The position numbers and the translations under genes are program-made. From Euonymus europaeus (lineage: Eukaryota; Streptophyta; Magnoliopsida; Celastrales; Celastraceae): a DNA stretch of 64,000 bases. Of this stretch, positions 25,075-36,800 are shown piece after piece. The notes below the pieces were generated by a model. That model was not told the DNA's origin. It worked only from the letters and a program-made list of their open reading frames with translations, and ran no database searches. Position 1 is the first letter of the stretch, and every line of letters begins with the position of its first letter. Location: contig OY756964.1 of the NCBI GenBank assembly GCA_963580455.1, positions 5,890,001-5,954,000 of the forward strand, read 5' to 3'.

Positions 25075-25402
25075 TGTATATAATTCCTAAAGCAAGATTT
25101 TGGTTGAACACCACATTGACACGTGGATCACTCTAACATTATCATGTGAAATTTCTATAGCGAGTAATGAATGAATATAGCGTTATTTCATGCATCTAAT
25201 TCATGGTGGGTTCATGAATCTACCTCTTTATTAGGTACTATATATGATTCTTGAAGCAAGATTTTGGTTGAACACCACATTGACACGTGGATCACTCTAA
25301 CATCATCATGTGGAATTTGTATAGTGAGTAATGAATTAATGTATGGTTAATTCATGCATCTAATTCATGGTGGGTTCATGAATCTACCTCTTTATTTGGT
25401 AT
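25075..25402. repeat. 164-bp tandem duplication, each copy with a G-box
   Basis: Two adjacent copies (AGCAAGATTTTGG at 25091 and 25255), about 90% alike by eye. Each contains ACACGTGGATC, a CACGTG G-box/ABRE core, at 25120-25125 and 25284-25289. The pair is about 1.7 kb upstream of the AIRP2-like gene and 0.9 kb downstream of the receptor kinase. Confidence 0.85.
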
Positions 25403-26979
25403 AAATTATTGGGGTTTTCTCATCACTTTAATTGCAAAAACAATAGAATATCACATTCAAGCTCTGTATAGAGAGTAACAAAATAGTCTGAGAGATGGTC
25501 GTGAATCATGATTCTGAAACATGAAAAATGATACGAGAAAGAGAGTGTGATGAATCTGTGGATGTAAAGCATATAAGATCTTTGACTTTGGCGGTGGAGC
25601 ACTACTAGGCTCTGGCGACAAATGGTTTGGCTGACTAAAGTTTCTCTCTGACTCTTTTCAATTTTCAATGTTTATTTATGTACTTTTTGGTTGCTTCTGT
25701 GTGGTGCATACGGAAAAAATCATTTTTGACATAGTCGAAGGTGTATGTTCCTAAAGTATTCTCATTCATTTTTTGTTTTATATGTATTCTTTATAATTTA
25801 TATACAAATTATAAAAGTCTTACTCGAGTGATTGAAAGATAACATTTAAAAATTTATTATTATATAAGATTTTATAGCTCGAAGGAAAGGATTCTCTAAA
25901 AAAATAAATTTTTAAAGTTCTTTATTAACATCTTCAAATATATATATATATATATATAATCAATTAATTCTGGTGGTGTAGCCCCGGTTTCAATTCTAAT
26001 TAGGAGGGGAAAAAAAAGAAATTAAATCTAAAGCCACCATATTAAATAGGGATTTGACTTATCCAAAAAAAAATATATATAATAGGGATTTACAATAATT
26101 TAAGGCATTTATTTGTACACCAAAAACCCAACTGCCACCATAAACAATTATGTATTCAGTGTACCTAAAATGTTCAATTTGGGTTTTAAACCGTTGGATA
26201 ACCCAAAGGGTTTGGTGATCGTCATATGAGTCATTTAGCGAACGCTTTATTTTTTTCCAACTAATCATCAAAAACTATTGACCTTAATTATTATTTTTAT
26301 ATGCGATAATACAATTTCTTACCAATTTTTCATTTTGACGGTAAATATAAATCTAAATTTGCGTACAAATTTTTTTCACGTAATAATAAATTAAGTTGGA
26401 TCAAAACTGACCATGAGAGTATTAGTATCAGTGGTAATTAAATTCAAGATTCCAAATTTATACAATTTAGCCAATGATGGTATTCTTCACGTGGTAAGAT
26501 GCATGCTAATTTATTAAGATTTAATTCTCTCCTGAGAAATAAACTTAGCTTATATATGAATTTTTCATGAGTTTGTCTGAGGTACGTAAATTTGTGGATT
26601 ATTATACAGGTTGGATGTATTTCACCTAGAGCGGATTTAAAAAGATAATGACTGAGGGTCCCACCGTATGAAATAAAAAAAGGAATTGAATGAAGTGGGC
26701 AATGCTTAAGAAGCAAACAACGAAACGTATTTTACATATCTATCTGACTGACCAAGAAAGATATATAGAGAGAGATACACATACAAGCTCTCAATGCCCA
26801 GAAAAAGCTAGAGGGAGCTGGTCTATTCTTCTCTGGGAGTCTATTATTTGACCCTTTTTTGTTCTTGGTGGATAAGGTTTTTAAAGCCTAAAGAGAAAGC
26901 AACCCAGTTGGACGTTTAAAGTTCTCTTGCTTTTGTCTTTGCTTGTTTTATTCTTCTGTTATAATCGAAGAGGGATAGG
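25403..26979. other. Gene-free stretch upstream of the RING gene
   Basis: AT-rich, with an (AT)n run at about 25938-25958 and no supportable ORF. The part from about 26730 to 26979, with GA-rich runs and a CTTTGCTTG leader, is the likely promoter and 5' UTR of the AIRP2-like gene. Confidence 0.5.
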
Positions 26980-28872
26980 ATGGAGATGATGTATTATCAG
27001 CTAGCGAATACTTCTTACCAGGACTACTTGAAGGTCTTGGAGGCCGATATACATCATGCTAATTCCCTGTGAGTGTTACTCCGGCATCTTTACTTTTGCT
27101 CTTTTGACTCTGTTTTCAGTTGGGTTTGCTTTGTTTGGTGTTTTCCTGGAATGGGTTGTCCTTCAATTTTGTGGGTTCTGGATGTTGATAATCTTTTTCA
27201 TGATCGCCGTCCTTATGATTAGGCAATTTCGAACTTGGGTATTGATTTCTATGTTGAATTTGAACTTGGGAATTTGTTGAGGCAGTTATGCAAATCGCCC
27301 AACTTGAAAAGTTTGTCTTATCCATCCTTGCAAAAATTTTCTCTTCAGCATGTAAGTGCGATTGAAAATGATCTCTAACCGTACCTGTGTATGAACGTGT
27401 GCCCTCAAAGGAGGGGTGTTTTTTAAAAATTTATGTCTGCTTAGCTATTAAAGAGTTGAAATGAATATGAAACTTGAACCTGCATTGATGCAGTAACGGA
27501 GGCATTTGGAAGTCCAGTCAGTCCATACGCATGTGTGTAGATGCTATTTTGTAGAATTGGAGTGATTGAAATGAACTCTCTCTACACCAGGATATGCACG
27601 TGTGCCCTCAAAGGAGGGACTTCTTTATTTTTTAATGTCTGCTTAGCTTTTAAAGACTTGAAATGCATTTGAAACTTGTACCCGAGTTGATGCAGTAGCA
27701 AAGGCATTGGGTTGGGTGTCCAGTCGATCCTTGCGCAATTGTGTTGTTATTTTGCAAAATTGGGAGAAAATGGTTTGTTATTTTATATTTTTATTGACTA
27801 TGTTTGAGGGAATTGTGGAGATTGATGCATCAGTTATTTTTACTGGTTGGCTAAATTGATATATATTTTTCCTGCAGGGCTGCTGCCATTCCAAGGGCAA
27901 AGGGTGGTGAGCGTCTTGAGATGAGATTGGTTTATAATCACTTATCTCCGGTCTTTCTATTTTTATTACAATGGATGGAGTGTTCCTGCATTTGTCTACT
28001 CTCCAGATACCTAAACCTCTTCCACATTCTTGTGTACAAGGTTGTGGTTCTTGTTTTGGTTATTGATTATTGTGTGTTGAAATTAAGGTTTATCATTTGT
28101 TGTGATATGTAATTGGGTGCCCTTGTATTTAATACAGGTTTATAGTGACGGTAGTCCAAAATTATCGACTTGTGGAAGGAAAGCAACAATTGAGGAATTT
28201 TATGGTATGCATATGCCGTCCTTCAAACACAGGCAGCTATTATGTTATTTGGCTTATGTCATTTACTCATTTGCTATTAACTTGTACATATTTGTCAAAA
28301 ACTGTATTGCAGGTATTATATTGCCCTCTCTTCAACTCCTCCATGGAAACTTGGGGAATTCAGATTATTTGGAGGAGGGCCATCCTAGCACCGACAGCTT
28401 CAATAAAAAGAGAGTTCAAAGAGATAACAGGATTGCAGATATTGATTGGGAGAGAGAAGAAGAATGTGGGATTTGTTTGGAACCTTGCACCAAAATTGTC
28501 TTACCTAATTGCTGTCACGCAATGTGCATCAAATGCTATCGCAATTGGTAACGATGATTTATTTGGTCCCTGTAAAATTCATGATCTTCTCCACCACCAC
28601 AAATGCTTGTTATTATCATCATTTTTTTGTTTATGCTCATAAAGTTTCATTTCAAAATCAGGAACATAAAGTCGGAGTCGTGCCCTTTTTGTCGTGGCAG
28701 CTTAAGGAGAGTTAATTCAGAAGATTTATGGGTTCTTACTTGCAATGGTGATGTGGTTGATACGAAAACAATCTCCAAGGAGGATTTGTTGCGATTCTAT
28801 CTCTATATCAACAATCTGCCAAAAGATTACCCAGATGTGCTTTTCTTAGTGTATTATGAATACTTGATATGA
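26980..28872 (+). CDS. AIRP2-like C3HC4 RING E3 ubiquitin ligase
   Basis: Five coding exons: 26980-27068, 27878-28040, 28138-28204, 28313-28547, 28662-28872; about 254 residues. The N-terminal half (DYLKVLEADIHHANSL, LVYNHLSPVFLFLLQWMEC, then ILPSLQLLHG) is the conserved region of the Arabidopsis AIRP2 group. The RING finger spans residues 158-195: ECGICLE, LPNCCHAMCIKCYRNW, then CPFCRG, with all C3HC4 ligands present. The conserved RVNS.DLW tail follows. These cytosolic E3s ubiquitinate target proteins; AIRP2 itself is linked to abscisic acid responses. From memory of the Arabidopsis map, the copy next to TNO1 is At1g24440, so this is probably that paralogue rather than AIRP2 itself. Intron 1 carries a tandem duplication of about 202 bp. 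Confidence 0.92.
27385..27790. repeat. 202-bp tandem duplication in intron 1 of the RING gene
   Basis: Two diverged copies; CGTGTGCCCTCAAAGGAGGG occurs near 27396 and 27598, each followed by TGTCTGCTTAGCT and a GATGCAGTA block. It is inside an 809-bp intron. Confidence 0.8.
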
Positions 28873-29749
28873 TTTAATGAATCAAAAGTGAACTGTGTGT
28901 GTGTACAGTTAGAACTTAGAACATTACGGCCTTCAAATGTAAAATAGAGACTGGTTTGCAGAATTATCTCTTATATGAAATGATACTTGCACGAAGTGCA
29001 AAAAATTCACTGTATTGATAATGAAAAGTGTTCATCTCTGACTTGCCTCCATGTTTTGATTCATGAACATGTTGAGAATGCATGCGAAACTACATCTGAA
29101 GTGTGTTGATATATTTGCAAAATCCCTTCATACTTTTCTGTTGAACTTTTAAAGCAATACCGATGAGATAAATCAGAGCCTTGAAGCAACTCTTTATTAA
29201 GTGTTTTGATAAGTCTTCTTATTTAAGCTTCATTTTTGTTTGTGATTGGATTATATGATATGAGTGAGATAATACAGTAAATTTGCTGGTAAATTGTTGA
29301 ATTACAACTGTTGACAAGCTTGAGTGCAGATTCAGACTTACATTGGTGTCAGTTTCACTCAAACAAGCCACCCACATCAGTTGTTGCGGATAAGAATCCA
29401 GCAACAACATAGTCATTGTTCTGCACTCCCAAAGAAGAAAAATGAAAATCAGATGGGAAACATATGCTGGTAATACTATTATTGTCCTTTCATAAGATAT
29501 TGCAATGGAGTAACACAATCTGGTGTCACTTCTCTGTACTTTATTATTGACGGGTATACAAGATTGAAACTTTGTTTGCATTGCCTTACTTTTGCTGCAA
29601 ATAATTCAATCTACACCTACAGTGACTCATCCTTTATCGAGTCATGTAAAGGAAAGTGTAAACTCTATCTAAGAAACTTATTTTTCAAAAAACTCTCTGA
29701 ATGCATCCATTCGGGGCTGTATATGGAAGAACTATGTAATATGTGCAAC
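28873..29749. other. Spacer between the RING gene and the GDSL pseudogene
   Basis: Contains the RING gene 3' UTR and the downstream end of the antisense GDSL pseudogene. The ORFs on either strand here are not recognisable proteins. Confidence 0.5.
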
Positions 29750-31274
29750 CTATGTCAGCAAGCCTTTCTTGTACTTTATCAGCTTAAGAAACGATGGTTG
29801 ACAGAAACCTGGTTTGTGAAAGAAGATATAAGAACGAACTTTATGCATGGCCTCTGTAAGATGCACACTATCCCAGTTAATGAAGTGATTTGGTTGCTTG
29901 CAGTTAGATGTGCCAGCGGATCCACAAAGAGGATGCAAGTCGAAGTTGAGTAGTCCACCGCCAGCTCCACAGCGGGCCTTGAAGTGCGCTTCAAAACTGT
30001 ACTGCTTGTGGTTTGACAGGACATTCTCGTAGGCATTCATGTAATCAAAATATGAAATGACACAATGAGGGAATAGATTCCTCAGTATTTCCAACTTTCT
30101 CTGGAGGAGCAAGTATCAATCCATTGGCAAGGGGTGCACATCCAATACCATCGCAGTCATGGAATTGAGAAAGAGCCAACTGCAACGGGCTGCACCAAGC
30201 TGGTGGCAGCCCCTGAACGACATGGTACTTGGCTCCGCTTTCTATCAATGTCTGTCACACAAAAAAAAAAAAAGGAGCTATTATAAATTAGTAATCTTCG
30301 GCTTGGGTAGTACTTGAGAGTTGAGATACAACACTATAAAACGAAGAGGTTGTTTTTCTGTTTGTTGCAGTACCTTTAGAAGGTTGAACACATGACCAAT
30401 GTTCATTTCTGTAAGCCATGGAATGGAAATGGCGGCGCCTAACGTGCGAGAATAGTCATTGCCACTCATCTCACCAACCCAGAAGAGTGTGTTGTTCATC
30501 ACTTCATTGAACCTTTGCAGTCGACAATACTTAATCCCTTACATTACCTCATTGAGGTGCTTAGTAAACCAATCAAGCTAAGTCTTGAAAGTCTCAGGGA
30601 TTGCCTTCCACATGAGCGAGTGAGCAATCTTGTGAGCAACGAAGAAATCATGGGAAAGACCAGTTGATCCAGCAATTGCAAAGTTGACTCCCTTAGAGAA
30701 GTTAGCAGATGTGTCTTTGTATGCTGGAGGGGTGTGTAAGCCAAGAGAGTCGCAGAGGAAATCAATGACTAATTTGCCATTGCAGAGCCGTGAACTGGAC
30801 AATTTGTTCTTCCCATCAGTATCAGCAAGTGATGCAAACTTTGTAATCAAATCCGTTACAAAGGACTCGAGACCCCCCCAGCAATAGCATTTCCAGTATC
30901 AGTATATGAGTCTACAAATGCATACAGCTTCTTGAAAGTTCCCTGGTAATTGATAGAATCATCAGAGGGCTCGTCTGATGGCGAAGCTTGTGGATTTGTA
31001 GAAGGCTGTGATGTTGAAGGTTGGGGAATATTTGGAAAGGTTGTGGATTTAGAGTAGTTTGTACCATTGAAGGATGTGGATTTATAGAAGGTTGTATTAT
31101 GGAAGGTTGTGAATTTGTAGAAGGTTGTGCTTGTGGAGGTGTAGGTTGTGGCATAGGAGGAGGCGGCAACTTCCAGTGAGTAGAAGAGAGTGATGAAGAC
31201 AGGAAGAGGTCCAACAGTGCCACCTGAAGCATATTCTTGAAGTAGTTAGAATTAATATTTTCTATGGATTTCAA
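29750..31274 (-). pseudogene. GDSL esterase/lipase pseudogene
   Basis: Read on the minus strand it follows a plant GDSL lipase of the At3g48460 kind. First is a start and hydrophobic stretch (31274), then a Pro-rich linker, then block I near 30935-30897 reading AFVDSYTDTGN, then NGKLVIDF, GVNFAIAGST, FWVGEMSGNDYS, GAKYHVVQGLPPAWC and finally INWDSVHLTEA with the Asp and His of the catalytic pair. Lesions: a frame change in the Pro-rich part (about 31030-31060); GDS replaced by VDS in block I; a frame change at a run of seven C (30873-30879); a TAG at 30578-30580; and another frame change near 30115-30135. A normal intron remains (30253-30371), so it is a decayed gene and not a processed copy. 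The Pro-rich linker is a degenerate minisatellite. Family members are secreted ester hydrolases. Confidence 0.85.
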
Positions 31275-31959
31275 AAGAGAAGGATTCTTGATTTGTTTTT
31301 TGTTGAGAATTCATTCAGCATTTATTCTTGTGTTTTGGGTCTATTTTGAGATGATGTTCATGGATGAACCTCCATGGTTGTAGGAGGGCAGAGGTGGTCA
31401 TTTGTCTCTGCCACTTTACTTGGATAGGACTGATTGTACAGAACCTGAGGATTTGAGGTCAATGTTGTAAGAAGCTTTTAATCTCCTTTGAACAATTTAT
31501 GGGTATTTTTGGACTCTACTCCTTCATTATAGGATGCAAGGCTTCTTTCATACCAAATTAATTTTGAATAATGTAAAAGCTACAATATCTAGGTGATAAA
31601 GGTTGTACTTACTTCACTTGTATTTAGCTGTAAAAATCTACCAAATACTCTCCTAGTTATTTTTTTTAGTTTTTGTGTGTGTGTGTTATTGTGTATTTTA
31701 CCAATTTGGTGATTATAATTTTATAATATAGTTGATTTTTTTTAAAATATTTATAAAAACTGAATTCCAAATTATTAACTGAAATCTTAAATCCTATGCT
31801 GAACTTATGGTGTCACTGGGATTTATTTTGGTGATGAAAGAAGAGTCTTTAGAGAAATACAAAGACGACAAAAAAAAACCATAAATACACATAGAGATTT
31901 CAATAATAGTAGACAATTCCAATTACTTGCGGACTTCCATTGAACCCTAAATAGTAAAT

Positions 31960-32130
31960 TTTCACTCTTAAATTATGAGAATTAGGGAGTAGTCCAGTGG
32001 CAGACACCGTGCCTAGATACAATGATATCTGGATTCGATTCTCATAGTGAGTCTAGTGGCCAAAATCAACTTTGGCCCACTTTTTATTAAATGTCAATAT
32101 TTGACCAAGTCAACTGTCATGTCATCTTGG
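31960..32130 (+). mobile_element. Candidate tRNA-derived SINE
   Basis: TAGTCCAGTGG at about 31990-32000 fits an A box, and GATTCGATTCT at about 32032-32042 fits a B box. The spacing is about 32 bp, which is right for an RNA polymerase III internal promoter. A clear 3' tail and target duplication were not seen, so the limits are approximate. Confidence 0.45.
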
Positions 32131-33600
32131 AATCTAATCGAATCAAGTACAGGTCGACATAGACTTGGAGTTCGACATCAAGTTGTATATCTACTAACTC
32201 TGCCTAGTATCACAAGTATCAGAGATCTCCAATTTAGAGTCGTCTTCTTGAACCCAACCCAACTCAAACCTCTAGCACAGATCCAAGAGCTTGCCTTATA
32301 TGACCTCTGACCGAGGTCCTAGACCTTGCCAGGTATGACCTCCCGGTCGCCAAACTTTTGGGAGCTGCTTCAATTATTTGCTATTGACAAATATCTCAAC
32401 TGTCAAAGGTCTTTAGCTCAAATAGGTGACGTATTAATTGACCTTTAATTTACATTAAATGATTTCATACTTCTCCTGTAGTCATATTAGGACTTCAACT
32501 CATTACTTTTTACCTATCACTTTCATTGATAGTCCTATAAAGCTGACACATTTAAATTTGCTTTATGCTTTTTGACATGTTATTGTCCTTTCACGTACCA
32601 AGAAACTTACTATATTTAATAATTGAATCTTATATCTTGATGACCTCCAACACTATAAATACCCCATTCATTCTCTAAGAGAAGGGGGGATTTTTACTCA
32701 TATAGGAGCCAAAACCATAACATTTTCTCTCTACCATTTTGAACCACCAGAAACCATTCACCGAAGGTCTTTTCTAAGCATCTCTCTACCTGAAAACACC
32801 ATCCTTTCTTCTCTTTCTAGTCGATCTTCACCACGAGCCCAAGTCTTTGCTCTCGAATTGTACTAAACTTGACTGCGGAGCCCCAACGCCCGACACCCCA
32901 TAGTCGATCCTTGGTGGCTAATGATAGTTTTTTAAGTTGTTTTACAAGTGGAGTTCAGATCAACATTCTTAGGTTATCAGTGATCCATCAAAAGCTTGAG
33001 TTTTGTCTAGCTTAGTAATTTTAGATTTGGGTATCCACAATGAGTGAGTGGTGTGTGATTTTATTAATAAAAAACTCTTAAATTCTAATAACATAAAAAA
33101 TTAAAAAATACGATTAAAAGGGATTTTGCAATTTTGGAGTAATTACAACCCCATTTTTACCAATATCTGGATCTGGAACTTTACTTGAAGTGATTAAGTT
33201 GGTTCAATTAGGTTAACTATTTTTTATCTAATTAAATAAACTTAAAAGAATATAAAAATGAATTTTGTTTCAAAAAGTTGCCAAGTTGGGCCCCATTTTT
33301 GTAATCAAATGGGCCTTGCCGCCGTGACGTCCAAACTGGACTGTCAGCGTTTGGGAGACCCCGATGGACCACGCGGCAAAATGGTACTTTACTTAAGTAG
33401 ATCCGAACGACGCCGTTTCTTTCATTTTGAAAACGCGCAATAACGGAGCCGTTTTCTACCGTTGCGCTGACGGTTGACGACAGTAGCTAAGGACCACCTC
33501 GAGAGCTTCTTATTGGACAAACACATTCCTCCAACCAATGAAAACATAATAATGACCTAAATATAGCAATACTTAGAAAACAGTAATAAAAATAGTAGAA
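32131..33600. other. Gene-free stretch, possible solo LTR
   Basis: Around 32651-32664, CTATAAATACCCC looks like a TATA promoter, followed by a CT-rich leader and GC-richer DNA (to about 32930). This could be the promoter and R region of a solo LTR, but no matching second LTR lies in the window. No ORF here is convincing. From about 33300 the sequence becomes GC-richer with several AACGG/CCGTT words and is probably the distal promoter of the next gene. Confidence 0.35.
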
Positions 33601-33804
33601 AATCGTTCGCAGATCCACTTCCCAGATCGAACCGGAGTGCTTCGATAAACCCGATTACCATTTATGGGGAATACGAGCGTTTAGTAATCTATTGATTTTA
33701 ATTTTGTCCCCATTTTTTCATTCTAATTTGATTTCTAGGGTTTTGATTGCTTGTTTGCGGATCTGATTGTTGCTTCAAGAAGAAGAAGAAGAAGAGATTC
33801 GGTG

Positions 33805-33822
33805 ATGAGCGATGGAAAATAA
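33805..33822 (+). promoter_or_regulatory. Overlapping 5-codon upstream ORF
   Basis: ATGAGCGATGGAAAATAA starts 7 bases before the main ATG (33812) in another frame and ends inside the coding sequence. Scanning ribosomes would meet it first, so it could reduce translation of the long coiled-coil protein. Confidence 0.6.
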
Positions 33823-36800
33823 TCATAAACACGAATCAGAAGATGGAATTCAGGAAAATGGAAATGGTGAAGATCAGGATGTGACACCAGAAGATCAAGA
33901 CACGTCACTTTATCAGGTACTCAAACGTTAACAGCATTCAATTCGATAGTAGTCAGTGTTTGTAGCTAATCGAGTTCTAATTGATTAGAGTGGTAAATGC
34001 GATCGGTTCTCTTTGTTTTTGATGCAAAGAGTGATTTGCAGGAACCGGACTCTGTTGCTATGAATGCCGTTGATAATAAGGAGGACATGTTTGTTGATGC
34101 ACCGGAGGAGTTAAATCTTGACGGGAGGGAAGCATCAGCAAATACTGATACCGAAGAGGAGAAACAACTTGAGAGTCGTAGCCACATCGACGGAATGGAA
34201 AATGGCTCGCCAAGTAGTCGCTCAGTTAATGAGCTAAAGCGGTTGGAGGCTGTAGTGGGGAAAACAGTTGGAGAGAAAGAAAGCATCCAGAGAGAATATA
34301 AGGTATATCTAATGATGCTTTTTTATTGAAAGAGTCTTTTGGGAAAGAAAAAAAAAATCCTTGGTCATTAATATATTTATTTGGTGTTTGAGTTTAGGAA
34401 GAAAGAGAGATTTTATTAATGGAAGTCAGAAATCTTCGAAGCCAGCTGAGGGCATTATCTGCTCAACTTTCATTGTCGGGTGAGAATGGCGGTCATGTGG
34501 TGGAAGAGGAGATTGGAAACAGCAACGCCCCATTGCACGAGGTAGTAAATGAATGTTCACAGCTGATAAAATTTGCTTCAGAAGAGCGAATACAGACAGA
34601 AAACACTCTAAGAGAACTCCATGACGTACTCTACATGAAGGATCAACAGATTCAAGATCTAAATGCCAAAGTCCAGCTGGGTGAGAATGCTGAGGTGGTT
34701 GTGGATAGAATGTTGGCTTCACTTGGCATGGTAGTTTATCAAGAAGAGCTGTTAGATAGTTCTTTTAGTGGAAAGCTCTTTCATGTTGAGAGAAGCACAT
34801 ACGTGTTGATGGAGAAGTATAACCAAATGTTTTATGAAATTGATCAACTTAGGCAATGTTTGTCTGAGCCAGGGTCCTTGTTGAGAGTTGAAGAGGAGTT
34901 TGTATCAGTATTTGCTGCTGCCCGTGGCGAATTAGTTGGGCTAAAGAGGAAGGAAGCAGAGTTGGTGGGCAGAATAAACCATCTAGAGGATGAAAATGGG
35001 CAGCTGATTGAGCATATCACAAAGGAAAGGATTCTGGCAGAGGAAGCAAATGCAGAACTTGTAAAGACTCGAGTTGAACTTGAGCAGGAAAAGAATAGGT
35101 GTGCTAATATCAAAGATAAACTTAGCTTGGCTGTGACAAAAGGAAAGGCTTTGGTTCAGCAGAGAGACTTGTTGAAGCAGTCATTAGCAGAGAAAACTAG
35201 CGAGCTTGAAAAATGTAGGTTCGAATTACAGGAAAAGTCAAGCGGACTAGAGGCTGCTGAACTGTGTAAAGAGGAGTTGTTAAAATACAAAGTTCTGGTG
35301 ACATCACTTCAGGAAACGCTTTCAGAAAAGCATGAAATTCTTAAAAAGTTGGAAGAAATTCTTTCTCCCATTAGCATACCTGAGGAACTTCAGTCATTGG
35401 ATATAATTGAGAGGTTTAATTGGCTAATGGACGAGAGAAGTACACTGCTAGGTACTTCCATGGAATTCTGGAAACTGAAGGAGGGCATGACTTTGATTGA
35501 TTTGCCGGAAACTGTTTCATCTTTCGACTTGCAGTCTCAAGTGAGTTGGCTTCAGCAGTCCTTTGAACAAGCCAACAGTGAAGCCAATATGTTGCTCCAT
35601 AAAATTGGCATGACAAAGGAATCTGCACATAAGGAGATTGACCGTTTAAGTGCTTCGCTTTCAGCTGAATTACAAGAAAAGGATTATATTAAAACAGAGT
35701 TGGACGACCTGGCATGCAAACATGAAGAGATTGTCAATAGGGCACATCAGATGTCATTGGAGAAGGATCAGATGATGAGGCTGTTACTAGAAGGTTCTGG
35801 AACAACAGTGGATGAACAAGAACAGATCTATCAGAGTCCTGATGGTCTTGCTATGTTTGTTGATAGATGCTTTATGAATGTAAAAAAACAAAATAGTGCT
35901 TGTTCTAATACTTCTCATGCTGACACTGAATTGTTTGAAAGAATTCAAGGTCTTCTCTATGTAAAGTACCAGGAGTTGATGCTGTGTGAGGAACTTCTAG
36001 AAGAAGAGGTGGTGGCAACATCAGAAATGAATAACCTGTCAAATGAGTTAAGAAGGGCATCTCAAGAACTTACAGTTCTGAAGGAGGAAAAAGTGTCACT
36101 GCAGAAAGATCTGGAACGGTTGGAGGAGAAATCTTCGTTACTGAGGGAGAAGCTGTCTATGGCAGTCAAGAAAGGCAAGGGACTTCTACAAGATAGGGAA
36201 AACTTGAAAAATCTTCGGGATGAGAAAAACTCAGAAATTGAGAAGCTGAAAGTCGAGTTACAGCGAAAAGAATCCACAGTTGAAGAGTGCAGTGATTGCA
36301 TAAATAGACTGTCCACTGATTTAGCTGATTTAAAAAATCTAATGGATGAGAAAAACACAGAAACTGAGGAGCTGAAGGTTGAGTTGCAGCAAAAAGAATC
36401 TACAGTTGCAGAGTGCAGTGATTGTATAAACAGACTGTCCACTGATTTAACTGATTTAAAAAACCTAGTGGATGAGAAAAACTCAGAAACTGAGAGACTG
36501 AAGGTTGAGTTACAGCAAAAAGAATCTACAGTTGCAGAGTGCACTGATTGTATAAATAAACTGTCCTCTGAGTTGGCTGATTTGGTGGAAATGAAAGATC
36601 AGCGGGATCAACTCGAGAAGTTCTTGTTGGAGAGCAATAATATGTTGCAGAAGATAATTCAATCTGTTGACGGTATTGCTATTCCTGTGGATTCAGTATT
36701 CAACGAGCCTGTACAGAAGTTGAATTGGCTTGCTGAGTATGTTAATGAATCTCAGCAAGCTAAGACAGATGCTGAGCTTGAGTTTGGGAAACTGAAGGAG

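Noticed and set aside
29564..29953. 129-codon plus-strand ORF
   Set aside because: It runs antisense to the conserved end of the GDSL pseudogene and has no recognisable domain.
36062..36544. 160-codon minus-strand ORF inside the TNO1 exon
   Set aside because: It is the antisense of the 126-bp coding repeats. Its Ser/Phe-rich repeated protein is a shadow of the coiled coil.
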